Notes: a model not told the origin generated them from the letters alone. 46,966 nt of DNA from an uncultured Burkholderiales bacterium (GCA_937927685.1 CALBSC010000029.1:1-46966); one strand, 5' to 3'. Counted from the first letter of the stretch, positions 1 to 7,806 are shown. Numbers and translations are program-made.

Positions 1-275
1 CCGGTGGTGAAGTTGTTGGCCTTTTTCATGCGCGTCGTGATGAAGCGCTCGTAATGGCCCAGGTCGAGATCGGTCTCGGCGCCGTCGTCCGTGACAAAGA
101 CTTCGCCGTGCTGGAAGGGGGACATCGTGCCCGGATCGACGTTGATGTACGGATCGAGCTTGATGAGAGTGACTTTGAGGCCCCGCGATTCAAGAATCGC
201 TGCGAGGGAGGCTGAGGCGATTCCCTTGCCCAGGGAAGACACCACACCGCCAGTGACGAAGACAAATTTGGTCAT
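1..275 (-). CDS. pyrG: CTP synthase, N-terminal fragment (cut by window edge)
   Basis: CTP synthase makes CTP from UTP, ATP and glutamine in the cytoplasm. Only the first 91 codons lie in the window. The reading begins MTKFVFVTGGVVSSLGKG, the hallmark start of the amidoligase domain with its ATP-binding loop (SSLGKG). It continues through KLDPYINVDPGTMSPFQHGE and ends in ANNFTTG, all near-invariant in PyrG. The frame stays open to base 1, so the rest of the synthetase domain and the glutaminase domain lie to the left. The start at 275 is fixed by this conserved N-terminus. The gene diverges from coaBC. Identity is essentially certain. Confidence 0.97.
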   Translation of the reverse strand, partial: MTKFVFVTGGVVSSLGKGIASASLAAILESRGLKVTLIKLDPYINVDPGTMSPFQHGEVFVTDDGAETDLDLGHYERFITTRMKKANNFTT

Positions 276-282
276 GCCTGTT

Positions 283-300
283 CGGGAGGGCCAGCTCCCG
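283..300 (-). promoter_or_regulatory. Inverted repeat in the pyrG leader
   Basis: CGGGAG and CTCCCG (283-288 and 295-300) flank a 6-base loop and would form a short GC-rich hairpin ending 7 bases before the pyrG start codon. It could affect translation initiation, or could simply be chance in GC-rich DNA. No terminator-like T run follows it. Confidence 0.3.
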
Positions 301-317
301 GGAGGTGGTAAAGTGAA

Positions 318-323
318 ATTATA
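318..323 (-). promoter_or_regulatory. Probable -10 element for pyrG
   Basis: Reading leftward, 323-318 is a perfect TATAAT lying about 43 bases before the pyrG ATG in the short pyrG/coaBC divergent gap. I see no convincing -35 at the expected distance, so this rests on the -10 match and its position. Confidence 0.4.
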
Positions 324-344
324 GGGGCTCCGTTACAGGGTTTT

Positions 345-1574
345 ATGAACGATTTGCAGAACAGGCGGATCCTGCTCGGACTGAGCGGGGGCATCGCGTG
401 CTACAAGGCGGCGGAACTGTGCCGCGCCCTGGTCAAGGCCGGGGCCGAGGTGCAGGTGGTCATGACCGAGGCCGCCACCCATTTCATCACCCCGGTGACC
501 TTGCAGGCGCTGTCGAACCGGGAGGTGTTCACGTCCCAGTGGGACGACCGTCCGGCCAACAACATGGCCCATATCGAGCTCGGACGGGGGGTGGACGCCA
601 TCCTGGTGGCCCCCGCCAGCGCTGATTTCATGGCCAAACTGCTGCACGGACGTGCCGACGACCTCCTCAGCCTGACCTGCCTGGCCCGCCCCCTGGACCA
701 GGTGCCGCTCCTGCTCGCGCCGGCCATGAACCGTGAAATGTGGGCCCATCCCGCCACCCAGCGCAATGTGCAGCAACTCAAGGCCGATGGCACCGTGGTG
801 CTGGACGTTGGCCAGGGCGACCAGGCCTGCGGCGAGGTGGGGGATGGCCGCATGCTCGAGCCCAGCGAGATCCTGGACGACCTGATCGCCCATTTTCAGC
901 CCAAGCGCCTGCAGGGGCGCACGGTGCTGGTGACGGCAGGCCCCACCTACGAGGCGCTCGACCCGGTGCGGGGCATCACCAACCTTTCCAGCGGCAAGAT
1001 GGGGTTTGCCATCGCCCGCGCCGCGCGTGAGGCGGGGGCCCGGGTGGTGCTGGTGGCGGGCCCGGTCTCACTGCCCACGCCGCGCGGGGTGCGCCGCGTG
1101 GATGTGCGCTCGGCCCTGCAAATGCAGGCGGCCGTGCAGGCCGAGGTGACGCAGGCGGATGTGTTTGTCGCCACCGCCGCCGTGGCCGACTGGCGTCCGA
1201 CGCAAGCCAGCGACCAGAAGATCAAGAAAGACGGCAGTGGCCAGACGCCCGTGCTCCATTTCACCGAAAACCCCGACATCCTGGCCGGCGTGGCGGGCAG
1301 CGAGCGCGCCCGCAGCGGACAGCTGTTTTGCGTGGGATTTGCGGCCGAAAGCCATGACCTGTTGAGCAACGCCCAGGCCAAACGCCAGCGCAAAGGCGTC
1401 CCGCTGCTGGCGGGCAATATCGGCCCGGCCACCTTTGGTCAGGACGACAACGCCTTGTTGCTGATTGACGAACAGGGCACGCTGGAGTTGCCCCATGCTG
1501 ACAAGCTCACCCTGGCGCGGCAACTGATCGAGCAGATCGCCCTGCGCTGGCCTCGCGCGGGTTCTTCAGCCTAG
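345..1574 (+). CDS. coaBC: Bifunctional phosphopantothenoylcysteine decarboxylase / phosphopantothenate-cysteine ligase
   Basis: This enzyme performs two consecutive steps of coenzyme A synthesis: it couples 4'-phosphopantothenate to cysteine (CoaB half) and decarboxylates the product (CoaC half, FMN-dependent). The 409-residue length is normal for the fusion. In the CoaC half there is the flavoprotein start LGLSGGIACYKAAEL (residues 11-25), the catalytic His76 in NNMAHIEL, the PAMNREMW substrate motif (126-133) and Cys162 in QACGEVGDGRM on the flap. The CoaB half begins near residue 190 with TAGPTYEALDPVRGITN, then SSGKMG, ATAAVADWRP and a KIKK segment. dut follows 72 bases downstream on the same strand, the same order as dfp-dut in enterobacteria, so co-transcription is likely. 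The Shine-Dalgarno is weak (CAGGG). Confidence 0.97.
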   Translation: MNDLQNRRILLGLSGGIACYKAAELCRALVKAGAEVQVVMTEAATHFITPVTLQALSNREVFTSQWDDRPANNMAHIELGRGVDAILVAPASADFMAKLLHGRADDLLSLTCLARPLDQVPLLLAPAMNREMWAHPATQRNVQQLKADGTVVLDVGQGDQACGEVGDGRMLEPSEILDDLIAHFQPKRLQGRTVLVTAGPTYEALDPVRGITNLSSGKMGFAIARAAREAGARVVLVAGPVSLPTPRGVRRVDVRSALQMQAAVQAEVTQADVFVATAAVADWRPTQASDQKIKKDGSGQTPVLHFTENPDILAGVAGSERARSGQLFCVGFAAESHDLLSNAQAKRQRKGVPLLAGNIGPATFGQDDNALLLIDEQGTLELPHADKLTLARQLIEQIALRWPRAGSSA

Positions 1575-1646
1575 CCATGATGGACCCGGCTGGACGCGTC
1601 CCATGCGCTGAAACACCTCTGGCCCGCCCCTTTTGAAAGCCCCCAG

Positions 1647-2096
1647 ATGAAGATTGACGTCAAAGTCCTCGACCCCCGTTTGCAGTCCCAACTGCCCACC
1701 TACGCCACGCCGGGCAGTGCCGGTCTGGATTTGCGCGCCTGCCTCGATGCTCCGCTGACCCTGCAGCCCAACGCCTGGCAACTGGTGCCCACCGGCATGG
1801 CCATTCACCTGGCTGACCCTGGATACGCGGCGCTCATCCTGCCGCGCTCGGGGCTGGGGCACAAGCATGGCATTGTGCTGGGCAACCTGGTGGGCCTGAT
1901 CGACAGCGACTACCAGGGACAGCTGATGGTGAGCGCCTGGAACCGCAGCAGCACGGCCTTCACCATCGAACCGATGGAGCGCATCGCGCAGTTGATGATC
2001 GTGCCGGTGGTGCAAGCGCAATTCAACCTGGTGAACGAATTCGAACAGGCGAGCGAGCGCGGCGAGGGCGGCTACGGGTCCACCGGCAAGGCGTGA
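1647..2096 (+). CDS. dut: dUTP diphosphatase (dUTPase)
   Basis: Hydrolyses dUTP to dUMP and pyrophosphate, keeping uracil out of DNA and feeding thymidylate synthesis; the family forms cytoplasmic homotrimers. At 149 residues it is the standard trimeric length. All five family motifs are present in order: PGSAGLDLRA (motif I), LPRSGLGHKHG (II), GLIDSDYQGQLMVSAWNRS (III, with the catalytic Asp in the LID segment), RIAQLMIVPV (IV) and the C-terminal arm RGEGGYGSTGKA (V), which closes over the active site. It follows coaBC and is probably in the same transcript. No anomalies seen. Confidence 0.97.
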   Translation: MKIDVKVLDPRLQSQLPTYATPGSAGLDLRACLDAPLTLQPNAWQLVPTGMAIHLADPGYAALILPRSGLGHKHGIVLGNLVGLIDSDYQGQLMVSAWNRSSTAFTIEPMERIAQLMIVPVVQAQFNLVNEFEQASERGEGGYGSTGKA

Positions 2097-2108
2097 CGCC
2101 CCCGGTCC

Positions 2109-2609
2109 TCAATCCATCTGGATCTGGAAGAAGCCCGAGCCGGTCGAGCCGCGGCCGGTTTCTTCCTCGGACGCTTCGCGCACCGATTCCACCTTCAGTG
2201 ACAGACGCAAACCTATGCCCGCCAGCGGGTGGTTGCCGTCGAGCACCACATGCTCGGGGTAGATCTCGGTGACGGTGAACAAGCCCTGCAGCGGAATGTC
2301 CGGTGAGCACCCGGCAGGCATGGCATTGCCCTCGAAGGTCATGCCTTCTTCCAGTTCGGCGGGGAAGCGCTCACGGCTTTCGAGAAACACCAGTTGCTCG
2401 TCGTAATCCCCAAAGCCGTCCTCGGGTTCGATATTCAAATCGACCCGCGCGCCAGGGGGGTGCCCTTGCAACGCCTGTTCGATGACAGCCAGCAGATCCT
2501 GACCGCCCACCATGAATTCCACCGGTTCATCCAGGATGTCCAGGGTGTCGCCCAGGCTGTCTTTGAGGGTCCAGGTCAGACCGACCACGCAATGAGAAGT
2601 GATGTTCAT
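2109..2609 (-). CDS. FKBP-type peptidyl-prolyl cis-trans isomerase, SlyD-like
   Basis: A 166-residue cytoplasmic FKBP of the SlyD/FkpB type, expected to catalyse prolyl isomerisation during protein folding. Recognisable segments are the FKBP core start (GDTLDILDEPVEFMVGGQDLL), the helix-turn ALQGHPPGARVDLNIEPEDGFGDYDE characteristic of SlyD before the insert-in-flap chaperone domain, and VVLDGNHPLAGIGLRLSLKV, which matches the SlyD core signature DGNHPLAG. Unlike E. coli SlyD it has no His/Cys-rich metal-binding tail; the C-terminus is short and Gly/Ser-rich. It converges with dut and diverges from the roxA-like gene, with 32 bases between the two starts. A GACAAT element lies 8 bases before the start codon and there is no Shine-Dalgarno, suggesting a leaderless mRNA. 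Confidence 0.9.
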   Translation of the reverse strand: MNITSHCVVGLTWTLKDSLGDTLDILDEPVEFMVGGQDLLAVIEQALQGHPPGARVDLNIEPEDGFGDYDEQLVFLESRERFPAELEEGMTFEGNAMPAGCSPDIPLQGLFTVTEIYPEHVVLDGNHPLAGIGLRLSLKVESVREASEEETGRGSTGSGFFQIQMD

Positions 2610-2641
2610 GGGGCAGAATTGTCTCAGTTTGGAGAAACCTC

Positions 2642-3874
2642 ATGATTCAACGCGCCCGATCTGCCGTTCCAGCCCCCGCAGGCAAGACGGCGGGCAAGAC
2701 TGCCGGCCCGCCTGTTGACCAGGCCCCCGTCCATTTGCTGGGGGGACTGTCTCCCCGGCAGTTCATGGCCGAGTACTGGCAACGCAAGCCCTTGCTGGTG
2801 CGGCAGGCGATCCCCGGATTTGTGCCGCCCGTGGACCGGGACGGTGTGTTCGCCCTGGCTGCCCGCGAGGACGTGGAGTCGCGTTGTGTGATGGCCGAGC
2901 GCCCGGATGGGCAGCCCTGGTCCTTGCGCTGCGGCCCGTTTGGCAAACGTGCTTTGCCTTCGGTGCGGCAGCCCGGCTGGAGCTTGCTGGTGCAGGGCGT
3001 CGATACCCAACACGATGAGGTGGCGGCACTCAAGCAGGCGCTCAACTTCATCCCGGCGGCGCGGCTGGATGACGTCATGATCAGCTACGCCACCGACGGC
3101 GGCGGTGTGGGGCCGCATTTCGACAGCTACGATGTGTTCTTGCTCCAGGCCCATGGGCAGCGCCGCTGGCGCATCGGACCGCAACGCGATCTGCGATTGC
3201 GGGACGACTTGCCCCTCAAAATCCTGTCCCACTTCAAGCCTGAGACCGAGTGGGTGCTGGAACCGGGTGATTTGCTGTACCTGCCGCCACGTTATGCCCA
3301 TGACGGTATCGCCATCGGGGAGTGCATGACCTGGTCCATTGGATTTCGGGCGCCGCGCCAGGACGAACTCGCGCAGGAATTGCTCGCTCGTCTGGCCGAC
3401 CGCGCTGCGGATGAACTGGCCAGCACGCTGTACCAGGATGCCGGGCAGGGGGCCACGGCCAAGCCCGGGCAGATGCCCGCCAACTTGCAGACGTTCGCAC
3501 AGGCAGCCGTGGCGACCCTGCTGCAGCAGCCACGGCTGCTGGACCAGTGTCTGGGCGAGTACCTCACCGAACCCAAGTCCCAGGTCTGGTTTGATGCGCC
3601 TGCACGTGCTAAGCGCCTGGGGCTCCGCGATGGCGTGAAGCTGGACCGGCGCAGTCAGATGCTGTATGACCGGTCGCACATCTACCTCAACGGCGAGAGC
3701 TGGCGGGCCGCCGGAGCAGATGCCCGCTGGATGCGCCGTCTTGCGGATGCACGAGAACTGACGGCTGCGGAGCTCAGCCAGACGTCTGAGGCGGTTCGGG
3801 ATCTGCTGTCAGACTGGCTGGGGGCAGGTTGGCTGCAACGTGTGCCAACCCCCACCGGGTTGACACGGCGCTGA
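2642..3874 (+). CDS. roxA: Cupin (JmjC-like) ribosomal oxygenase, RoxA/YcfD type
   Basis: A 410-residue 2-oxoglutarate/Fe(II) oxygenase of the family whose E. coli member (YcfD, now RoxA) hydroxylates an arginine of ribosomal protein L16. The cupin core has the iron-binding triad: His159 and Asp161 in GPHFDSYDVFLLQAHGQRRWRIG, and His220 in LYLPPRYAHDGIA. The downstream MTWSIGFRAP strand is also typical. The N-terminal 30 residues are a basic, Ala/Gly-rich extension not needed for the fold; conserved sequence begins at LLGGLSPRQFMAEYWQRKPLLVR (32-54). A good Shine-Dalgarno (GGAGA) sits 7 bases before the ATG. The substrate residue is inferred from the family, so the exact target is less sure than the fold. 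Confidence 0.88.
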   Translation: MIQRARSAVPAPAGKTAGKTAGPPVDQAPVHLLGGLSPRQFMAEYWQRKPLLVRQAIPGFVPPVDRDGVFALAAREDVESRCVMAERPDGQPWSLRCGPFGKRALPSVRQPGWSLLVQGVDTQHDEVAALKQALNFIPAARLDDVMISYATDGGGVGPHFDSYDVFLLQAHGQRRWRIGPQRDLRLRDDLPLKILSHFKPETEWVLEPGDLLYLPPRYAHDGIAIGECMTWSIGFRAPRQDELAQELLARLADRAADELASTLYQDAGQGATAKPGQMPANLQTFAQAAVATLLQQPRLLDQCLGEYLTEPKSQVWFDAPARAKRLGLRDGVKLDRRSQMLYDRSHIYLNGESWRAAGADARWMRRLADARELTAAELSQTSEAVRDLLSDWLGAGWLQRVPTPTGLTRR

Positions 3875-3894
3875 CTATGTAAAGCAATGCAAAT

Positions 3895-3912
3895 GGGTAA
3901 TTACCCTATAAT
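3895..3912 (+). promoter_or_regulatory. Promoter -10 with overlapping 12-bp palindrome upstream of the lipoprotein gene
   Basis: A perfect palindrome GGGTAATTACCC (3895-3906) abuts a perfect TATAAT (3907-3912). Transcription would start near 3919, giving a leader of about 90 bases before the lipoprotein ATG at 4011. A palindrome filling the -10/-35 spacer is a natural repressor site, but which protein would bind it is unknown. No good -35 is visible; the TTGACA at 3860-3865 is too far upstream. Confidence 0.55.
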
Positions 3913-4010
3913 CATTGGCTGAGTTGAAGGTACTCGAGAATTCCTCGGCTCGGTCACGGCGAACAGTTGTGACAATCTCCGGAAATTGTTCAATCCTCAA
4001 GGAAATCAAA

Positions 4011-4223
4011 ATGAAAAAATCGCTCCTGCTGGCTACCCTCCTGGCTGCTGCTCTGGTCGCTTGTGGCAAAAAAGAAGCCCCGGCTCCCGCTCCCGCTGCT
4101 GCCCCGGCCCCCGCTGCTGAAGCCCCCGCTGCTGCCCCGGCCGCTCCCGCTGCTGACGCTGCTGCTGCCCCGGCCGCTGCACCTGCTGCTGCGCCCGCTG
4201 CCGCTCCCGCCGCTGCCAAGTAA
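4011..4223 (+). CDS. Small Ala/Pro-rich lipoprotein
   Basis: A 70-residue secreted lipoprotein of unknown function. It begins MKKSLLLATLLAAALVACGKK: a charged start, hydrophobic stretch and LVAC lipobox with the lipidated Cys18. The mature part is almost entirely Ala and Pro with a few Glu, Asp and Lys, low-complexity sequence likely to be an extended, flexible linker attached to a membrane. The start at 4011 is chosen because AAGGA lies 8 bases upstream and the signal peptide begins there; a longer in-frame reading from 3915 has no such support. The gene stands alone, with its own TATAAT promoter and a strong terminator, so it may be well expressed. Similar short Ala/Pro-rich lipoproteins are common in Burkholderiales but uncharacterised. 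Confidence 0.8.
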   Translation: MKKSLLLATLLAAALVACGKKEAPAPAPAAAPAPAAEAPAAAPAAPAADAAAAPAAAPAAAPAAAPAAAK

Positions 4224-4242
4224 TTCGGTTCAGCTCGCGACG

Positions 4243-4267
4243 AAAGCCACCTTCGGGTGGCTTTTTT
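4243..4267 (+). terminator. Rho-independent terminator of the lipoprotein gene
   Basis: AAGCCACC (4244-4251), a TTCG tetraloop and GGTGGCTT (4256-4263) form an 8-bp stem followed by a T run (4262-4267), 20 bases after the lipoprotein stop codon. This is a canonical intrinsic terminator. Confidence 0.93.
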
Positions 4268-4283
4268 CATGGCGCCTGCAGCG

Positions 4284-5072
4284 CTAGATGTCGAACCAGT
4301 CAGACCCCTCGGTCTGGTGGGCCACCGGGACCTCGCGGGGCGAGCAACCGAGCACGCCGCTCAGGGCCGCTTGTGCCTGCTCCGGCGCGTTATTGCGCTC
4401 ACTCAAGTGCGCCGCAATGACCGTGCGCAAATTTTCATGCAGCACCTGCGCCAACAGCTCGGCCGCCTGGGCATTGGAGAGGTGTCCCTGGTCCCCCAGA
4501 ATGCGTCGCTTCAAGAACTCCGGGTAATTGGACTGCCACACCCGGTCCGGCTCGTGATTGGTTTCCAGAAACAGGGCGTGACATGCTTGCAGTGACTCGA
4601 CGACATGGCGGCTGACATGCCCCAGGTCCGTGACCACGCCGAGCACGCGGTTTCCATCGGTGCAACGCAATTGCAAGGGCTCGCGCGCATCATGCGGCAC
4701 GGTGAAAGGGTGCAGGCACAGTTCCTGGATGACAATGGGTTCGCCATCGCGTGCGAGCTGGAGTTGCCCGGGTTGCAAGGCCCATGTGTGTGCTTCACAG
4801 GCCCGGCGGGTTCCATCGCTCATCCACAGGGGAATGGGGTGGCGTTCAGCCAGGGTGCGGGCGTGGCCCACGTGGTCGCTGTGTTCGTGGGTGATGAACA
4901 CAGCGTCCAGATCGGCCGTGGTCAGATCGCAGCGTTGCAGTCGACGCTCGAGTTCGGCAGGGCGAACGCCGCAGTCAATGAGCAGACGCGTGGTGTGTTG
5001 CAAGCCATGCGCCTCCACCAGGGTGGCGTTCCCCGCGCTTCCGCTGGCCAGGTTGCGGATGCGCAGGGTCAT
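4284..5072 (-). CDS. Metallo-beta-lactamase-fold hydrolase (YycJ/WalJ-like)
   Basis: A 262-residue cytoplasmic metallo-beta-lactamase-fold protein. The metal motif THEHSDHVGHA supplies His62, His64, Asp66 and His67; GVVTDLGH and LETNHEPD provide further ligands, and IAAHLSERNNAPE near residue 220 carries the C-terminal His. The start RNLASGSAGNATLVE is typical of the YycJ/WalJ subgroup, some members of which act as 5'-3' exonucleases; the substrate here is not known. It is the last gene of a leftward run, 13 bases after bamC. No signal peptide is seen. The fold is sure, the function is not. Confidence 0.85.
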   Translation of the reverse strand: MTLRIRNLASGSAGNATLVEAHGLQHTTRLLIDCGVRPAELERRLQRCDLTTADLDAVFITHEHSDHVGHARTLAERHPIPLWMSDGTRRACEAHTWALQPGQLQLARDGEPIVIQELCLHPFTVPHDAREPLQLRCTDGNRVLGVVTDLGHVSRHVVESLQACHALFLETNHEPDRVWQSNYPEFLKRRILGDQGHLSNAQAAELLAQVLHENLRTVIAAHLSERNNAPEQAQAALSGVLGCSPREVPVAHQTEGSDWFDI

Positions 5073-5085
5073 CGGGCGGGCCCGG

Positions 5086-6198
5086 TCACTTCAGTTCGTC
5101 GATCAGCAACTTCAGGATGCGCTGCGAGGCCGGGCTGTTGTCGGCGGCACCATTGACATTGAGCACGCTGATGCGACTGCCCGTACCTTCGCGGGTCAGC
5201 AGGATGCGGTAGCTCACGGGGCCTTGCGTTTCTGCCGTTCGGCTGAACAGGCGGTTCAGGAAGTTTTGCTTGTCCGGATCCGGTTTTTCGACATAGCGCA
5301 CGAAGTACAGTCCCTGGTTGCGATCACGGTCTTCCACGGTGAAGCCGGTACGGTCCAGTGCCACGCCCAGGCGTCGCCAAGCGACATCGAACGACTCCAC
5401 ATAGACGATGGCTTGCTGCTTGTCGTTCACCGACACCAACGTCGCTGGCGGGGCTTGGGGTGCATCCACCAACTGTGAGGCCTGCTCGGCACTGCTGCCC
5501 AGCTTGACCATCAAACGGCGGAGAAACTCCGCTTCCAGGCTCGGGTCGCTGGGACGCGGTTGCCAGACGATAGAGGTTTTGGTGATGTCGCCGTACACCT
5601 CGACCATGCCTCGGTGGGAAATGCTGATCTCGGTGCTGTCGGGAGACAGGGTTTCGACACGGGTGCGGTATTTGTCGCGCTCACCGGTGGAAGACAGGCT
5701 GTCCATGAGCTTGCCCAGGGTGCGGCGCAGAAAGTCCTGCGGCAACTTGGCGCGGTTCTCGGCCCATTCGGTCTCCAGCAGGCCGAGGTTGGCTTGCTCG
5801 GTGGTGAAGGTGAAGCCGTTTTCAATCCAGAACTCGCGCACGAGTGGCCACACCTTGTCGGCTGGGCGCTGCACCACCAGCCAGCGCTGGGTGCCACTGC
5901 GCTCAACCCGCACATCGGCGATCTTGGACGGTGCTGTGATGCCGGTGGCGGCGCGGCTTTGCTGCTCCAGCGTGGCGGCGCTCACGGTGCCGCCCGGCAT
6001 GGCGTAGCGCGATTCGCGCGACAACTGGCTGAGGTCGGGGGGCACATCCAGGGCCACCGGTTTGACCTTGGTGTCGGTTTTGTAATTGACCTTCTCGTTG
6101 TCCAGGCCGACCGAGGAACACGCGGTCATGGCGGCCACCAGAATGGCCAGGGCGCTGGTCGTCAGGGCACGAGGCAGACGAGCAAAAAAAACGGTCAC
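5086..6198 (-). CDS. bamC: Outer membrane assembly lipoprotein BamC
   Basis: BamC is a lipoprotein subunit of the BAM complex that inserts beta-barrel proteins into the outer membrane. From the chosen GTG start at 6198 the product is 370 residues, slightly longer than E. coli BamC (344). It has a signal peptide with lipobox MTAC (Cys27), then the conserved unstructured BamC N-terminus (YKTDTKVKPVALDVPPDLSQL) and two helix-grip domains, the second beginning around the AWRRLGVALDRTGFTVEDRDR segment. GTG 6198 has an AGGA 6 bases upstream. The alternative ATG at 6213 overlaps the dapA stop codon and would add five residues. dapA-bamC is the classical gene order in proteobacteria. A longer open frame to 6501 is an artefact overlapping dapA. 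Confidence 0.93.
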   Translation of the reverse strand: MTVFFARLPRALTTSALAILVAAMTACSSVGLDNEKVNYKTDTKVKPVALDVPPDLSQLSRESRYAMPGGTVSAATLEQQSRAATGITAPSKIADVRVERSGTQRWLVVQRPADKVWPLVREFWIENGFTFTTEQANLGLLETEWAENRAKLPQDFLRRTLGKLMDSLSSTGERDKYRTRVETLSPDSTEISISHRGMVEVYGDITKTSIVWQPRPSDPSLEAEFLRRLMVKLGSSAEQASQLVDAPQAPPATLVSVNDKQQAIVYVESFDVAWRRLGVALDRTGFTVEDRDRNQGLYFVRYVEKPDPDKQNFLNRLFSRTAETQGPVSYRILLTREGTGSRISVLNVNGAADNSPASQRILKLLIDELK

Positions 6199-6212
6199 AA
6201 CAGGTCCTTGCA

Positions 6213-7094
6213 TCAAATCAACTGGCTGGCTTTGAGCGCAGCCTCCACCGTGGGCTGGTGTTGAGCCGACAGCGGGGTGAGGGGCAGGCGCATGGTGGGC
6301 CCGCACAAGCCCATGCGGGCCATGGCCCACTTGAGGGGAATCGGGTTGGCTTCCACGAACAGGTGCTTGTGCACAGGCATGAGCTGAAACTGGATCTGCA
6401 TGGCACGCTGGATATTGCCCGAGAGGGCTGCCACACACAACTCGTGCATGAGACGGGGCGCGATGTTGGCGGTGACGCTCACATTGCCTTTGCCGCCGCA
6501 CAGCATCAGGGCCACGGCCGTGGGGTCGTCCCCCGAGTACACGGCGAAATGGGCGGGCACATCACGGATCAGCCACTGGGCGCGCTCGATGTTGCCGGTG
6601 GCTTCCTTGATGCCGACAATGCCGGGCACCTGGGCCAGGCGCAGCACCGTGTCGTGCTGCATGTCCGCCACGGTACGACCGGGCACGTTGTAGAGCACCA
6701 CAGGCAGGTCCACCGCCTCGGCGATGGTCTTGAAATGCTGGTAGAGGCCTTCCTGGGTGGGGCGGTTGTAGTAGGGCACCACCTGCAGTTGGCACTGCGC
6801 TCCCACCCCCTTGGCGAAACGCGCCAGTTCGATGGCTTCCGCCGTGGAATTGGCACCGCAACCCGCCATGATGGGCACGCGCCCTTTGGCCTGCTCAACG
6901 CTCACACGGATGATCTCGCAGTGCTCGTCCACATTGACGGTGGGGGATTCGCCCGTGGTGCCGACCACGCAGATGCAGTCGGTGCCTTCCTGGATGTGCC
7001 AGTCGATCAGCTTGCGCAATTGGGGGTAATCCACGCTTCCGTCGGTGAGCATGGGGGTGGCCAGGGCCACGATGCTGCCAGTGATGGGTGTCAT
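6213..7094 (-). CDS. dapA: 4-hydroxy-tetrahydrodipicolinate synthase
   Basis: Condenses pyruvate with aspartate semialdehyde, the first committed step of lysine and meso-diaminopimelate synthesis. The 293-residue TIM barrel carries all hallmarks: GTTGESPT (45-52), which positions substrate, YYNRPTQEGLYQHF (108-121), Tyr135 in LYNVPGRT and the Schiff-base Lys163 in GIKEATGN. Its end touches bamC (stop TGA overlaps an ATG) and it lies 25 bases after the methyltransferase gene, so it is probably co-transcribed with both. The Shine-Dalgarno is weak. No anomaly in the active site. Confidence 0.97.
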   Translation of the reverse strand: MTPITGSIVALATPMLTDGSVDYPQLRKLIDWHIQEGTDCICVVGTTGESPTVNVDEHCEIIRVSVEQAKGRVPIMAGCGANSTAEAIELARFAKGVGAQCQLQVVPYYNRPTQEGLYQHFKTIAEAVDLPVVLYNVPGRTVADMQHDTVLRLAQVPGIVGIKEATGNIERAQWLIRDVPAHFAVYSGDDPTAVALMLCGGKGNVSVTANIAPRLMHELCVAALSGNIQRAMQIQFQLMPVHKHLFVEANPIPLKWAMARMGLCGPTMRLPLTPLSAQHQPTVEAALKASQLI

Positions 7095-7119
7095 GTGCTG
7101 CAGGATGAAGGCGAAACGC

Positions 7120-7671
7120 TCATTCTAACGAGAGCGGGTAGTGCACCGTTGACGCCGAGGCGGAAATTTCTCGCACTGCCACGATGCGCTGGATAAAGCG
7201 GTCCGGGTGCTGCAAAAAACCGTCTTCGTAAGCCACCACGCGCAGACTGCTACAGCGCTCCAGCAATTCGCCCGGTTGCAGCAAAAAATCATCGCGGGAC
7301 GGCTTGCCGATCCGGGCGTGCTGGCGCGAAAAGGTTTCATAGATGAGAACCCCGCCAGGCGCCAGGCAGTCCAGCAGCATGGGCCAGGTCGGGCGCCACA
7401 GGTAATGGGTAACCACCACCCCGGCAAACGTGCGACCGGCCAGGGGCCAGGGCCCTTGCTCCAGGTCGGCGAGCAGGGTGCTGCCCCAGGCCGCTGCGGT
7501 GGCCAGTGAGGCCGTGTCCCGGTCCACCCCCAGCACCGACAACCCGCACGAGGCCAGCCAGCGCAGGTGGCGACCGTGCCCACAGGCCAGGTCCAGCACC
7601 TCTCCGTCGCGAGGGATCAGGGGCGTCCAGCGGCGCACCCAATCGCTGGGGGTCATGCTGTCGTGAGCCAT
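7120..7671 (-). CDS. Class I SAM-dependent methyltransferase
   Basis: A 183-residue cytoplasmic methyltransferase. VLDLACGHGRHLRWLA (residues 25-40) is motif I, the SAM-binding glycine loop, followed by the acidic residue of motif II in VLGVDRD. LADLEQGPWPL and VVVTHYLWRP give the later motifs, and LAPGGVLIYETF is the post-motif strand typical of TehB-like and small-molecule methyltransferases. The substrate cannot be read from the sequence. Its start codon overlaps the stop of the 41-codon upstream frame (TGATG), indicating translational coupling, and dapA follows 25 bases later. Confidence 0.85.
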   Translation of the reverse strand: MAHDSMTPSDWVRRWTPLIPRDGEVLDLACGHGRHLRWLASCGLSVLGVDRDTASLATAAAWGSTLLADLEQGPWPLAGRTFAGVVVTHYLWRPTWPMLLDCLAPGGVLIYETFSRQHARIGKPSRDDFLLQPGELLERCSSLRVVAYEDGFLQHPDRFIQRIVAVREISASASTVHYPLSLE

Positions 7672-7796
7672 CAGAAACAGCTCCAGACCTGCTGGGCCAG
7701 GGTGAAGAGAAACACCGGCTGCAGGTACAGGGTGAACACCCCCAGCAACACCGCCAGAGCGGCGATCCAGGCCAGAGCACGATGCGGGAGGCTCAT
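7671..7796 (-). CDS. 41-residue single-pass membrane peptide
   Basis: A short frame beginning MSLPHRALAWIAALAVLLG and ending LAQQVWSCF: a basic N-terminus, one hydrophobic helix (about residues 8-30) and a short tail. It begins 10 bases after the MFS stop codon, and its TGA overlaps the methyltransferase ATG as TGATG, so it fits the operon without a gap. That packing, rather than any database match, is the main reason for calling it a gene. It could equally serve as a leader that couples translation of the methyltransferase. No known function; no strong Shine-Dalgarno. Confidence 0.6.
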   Translation of the reverse strand: MSLPHRALAWIAALAVLLGVFTLYLQPVFLFTLAQQVWSCF

Positions 7797-7806
7797 CTCG
7801 GCTTGC

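Noticed and set aside
3860..3865. Perfect TTGACA upstream of the lipoprotein gene
   Set aside because: It lies 41 bases from the TATAAT at 3907, too far for a -35/-10 pair, and is inside the roxA-like coding sequence.
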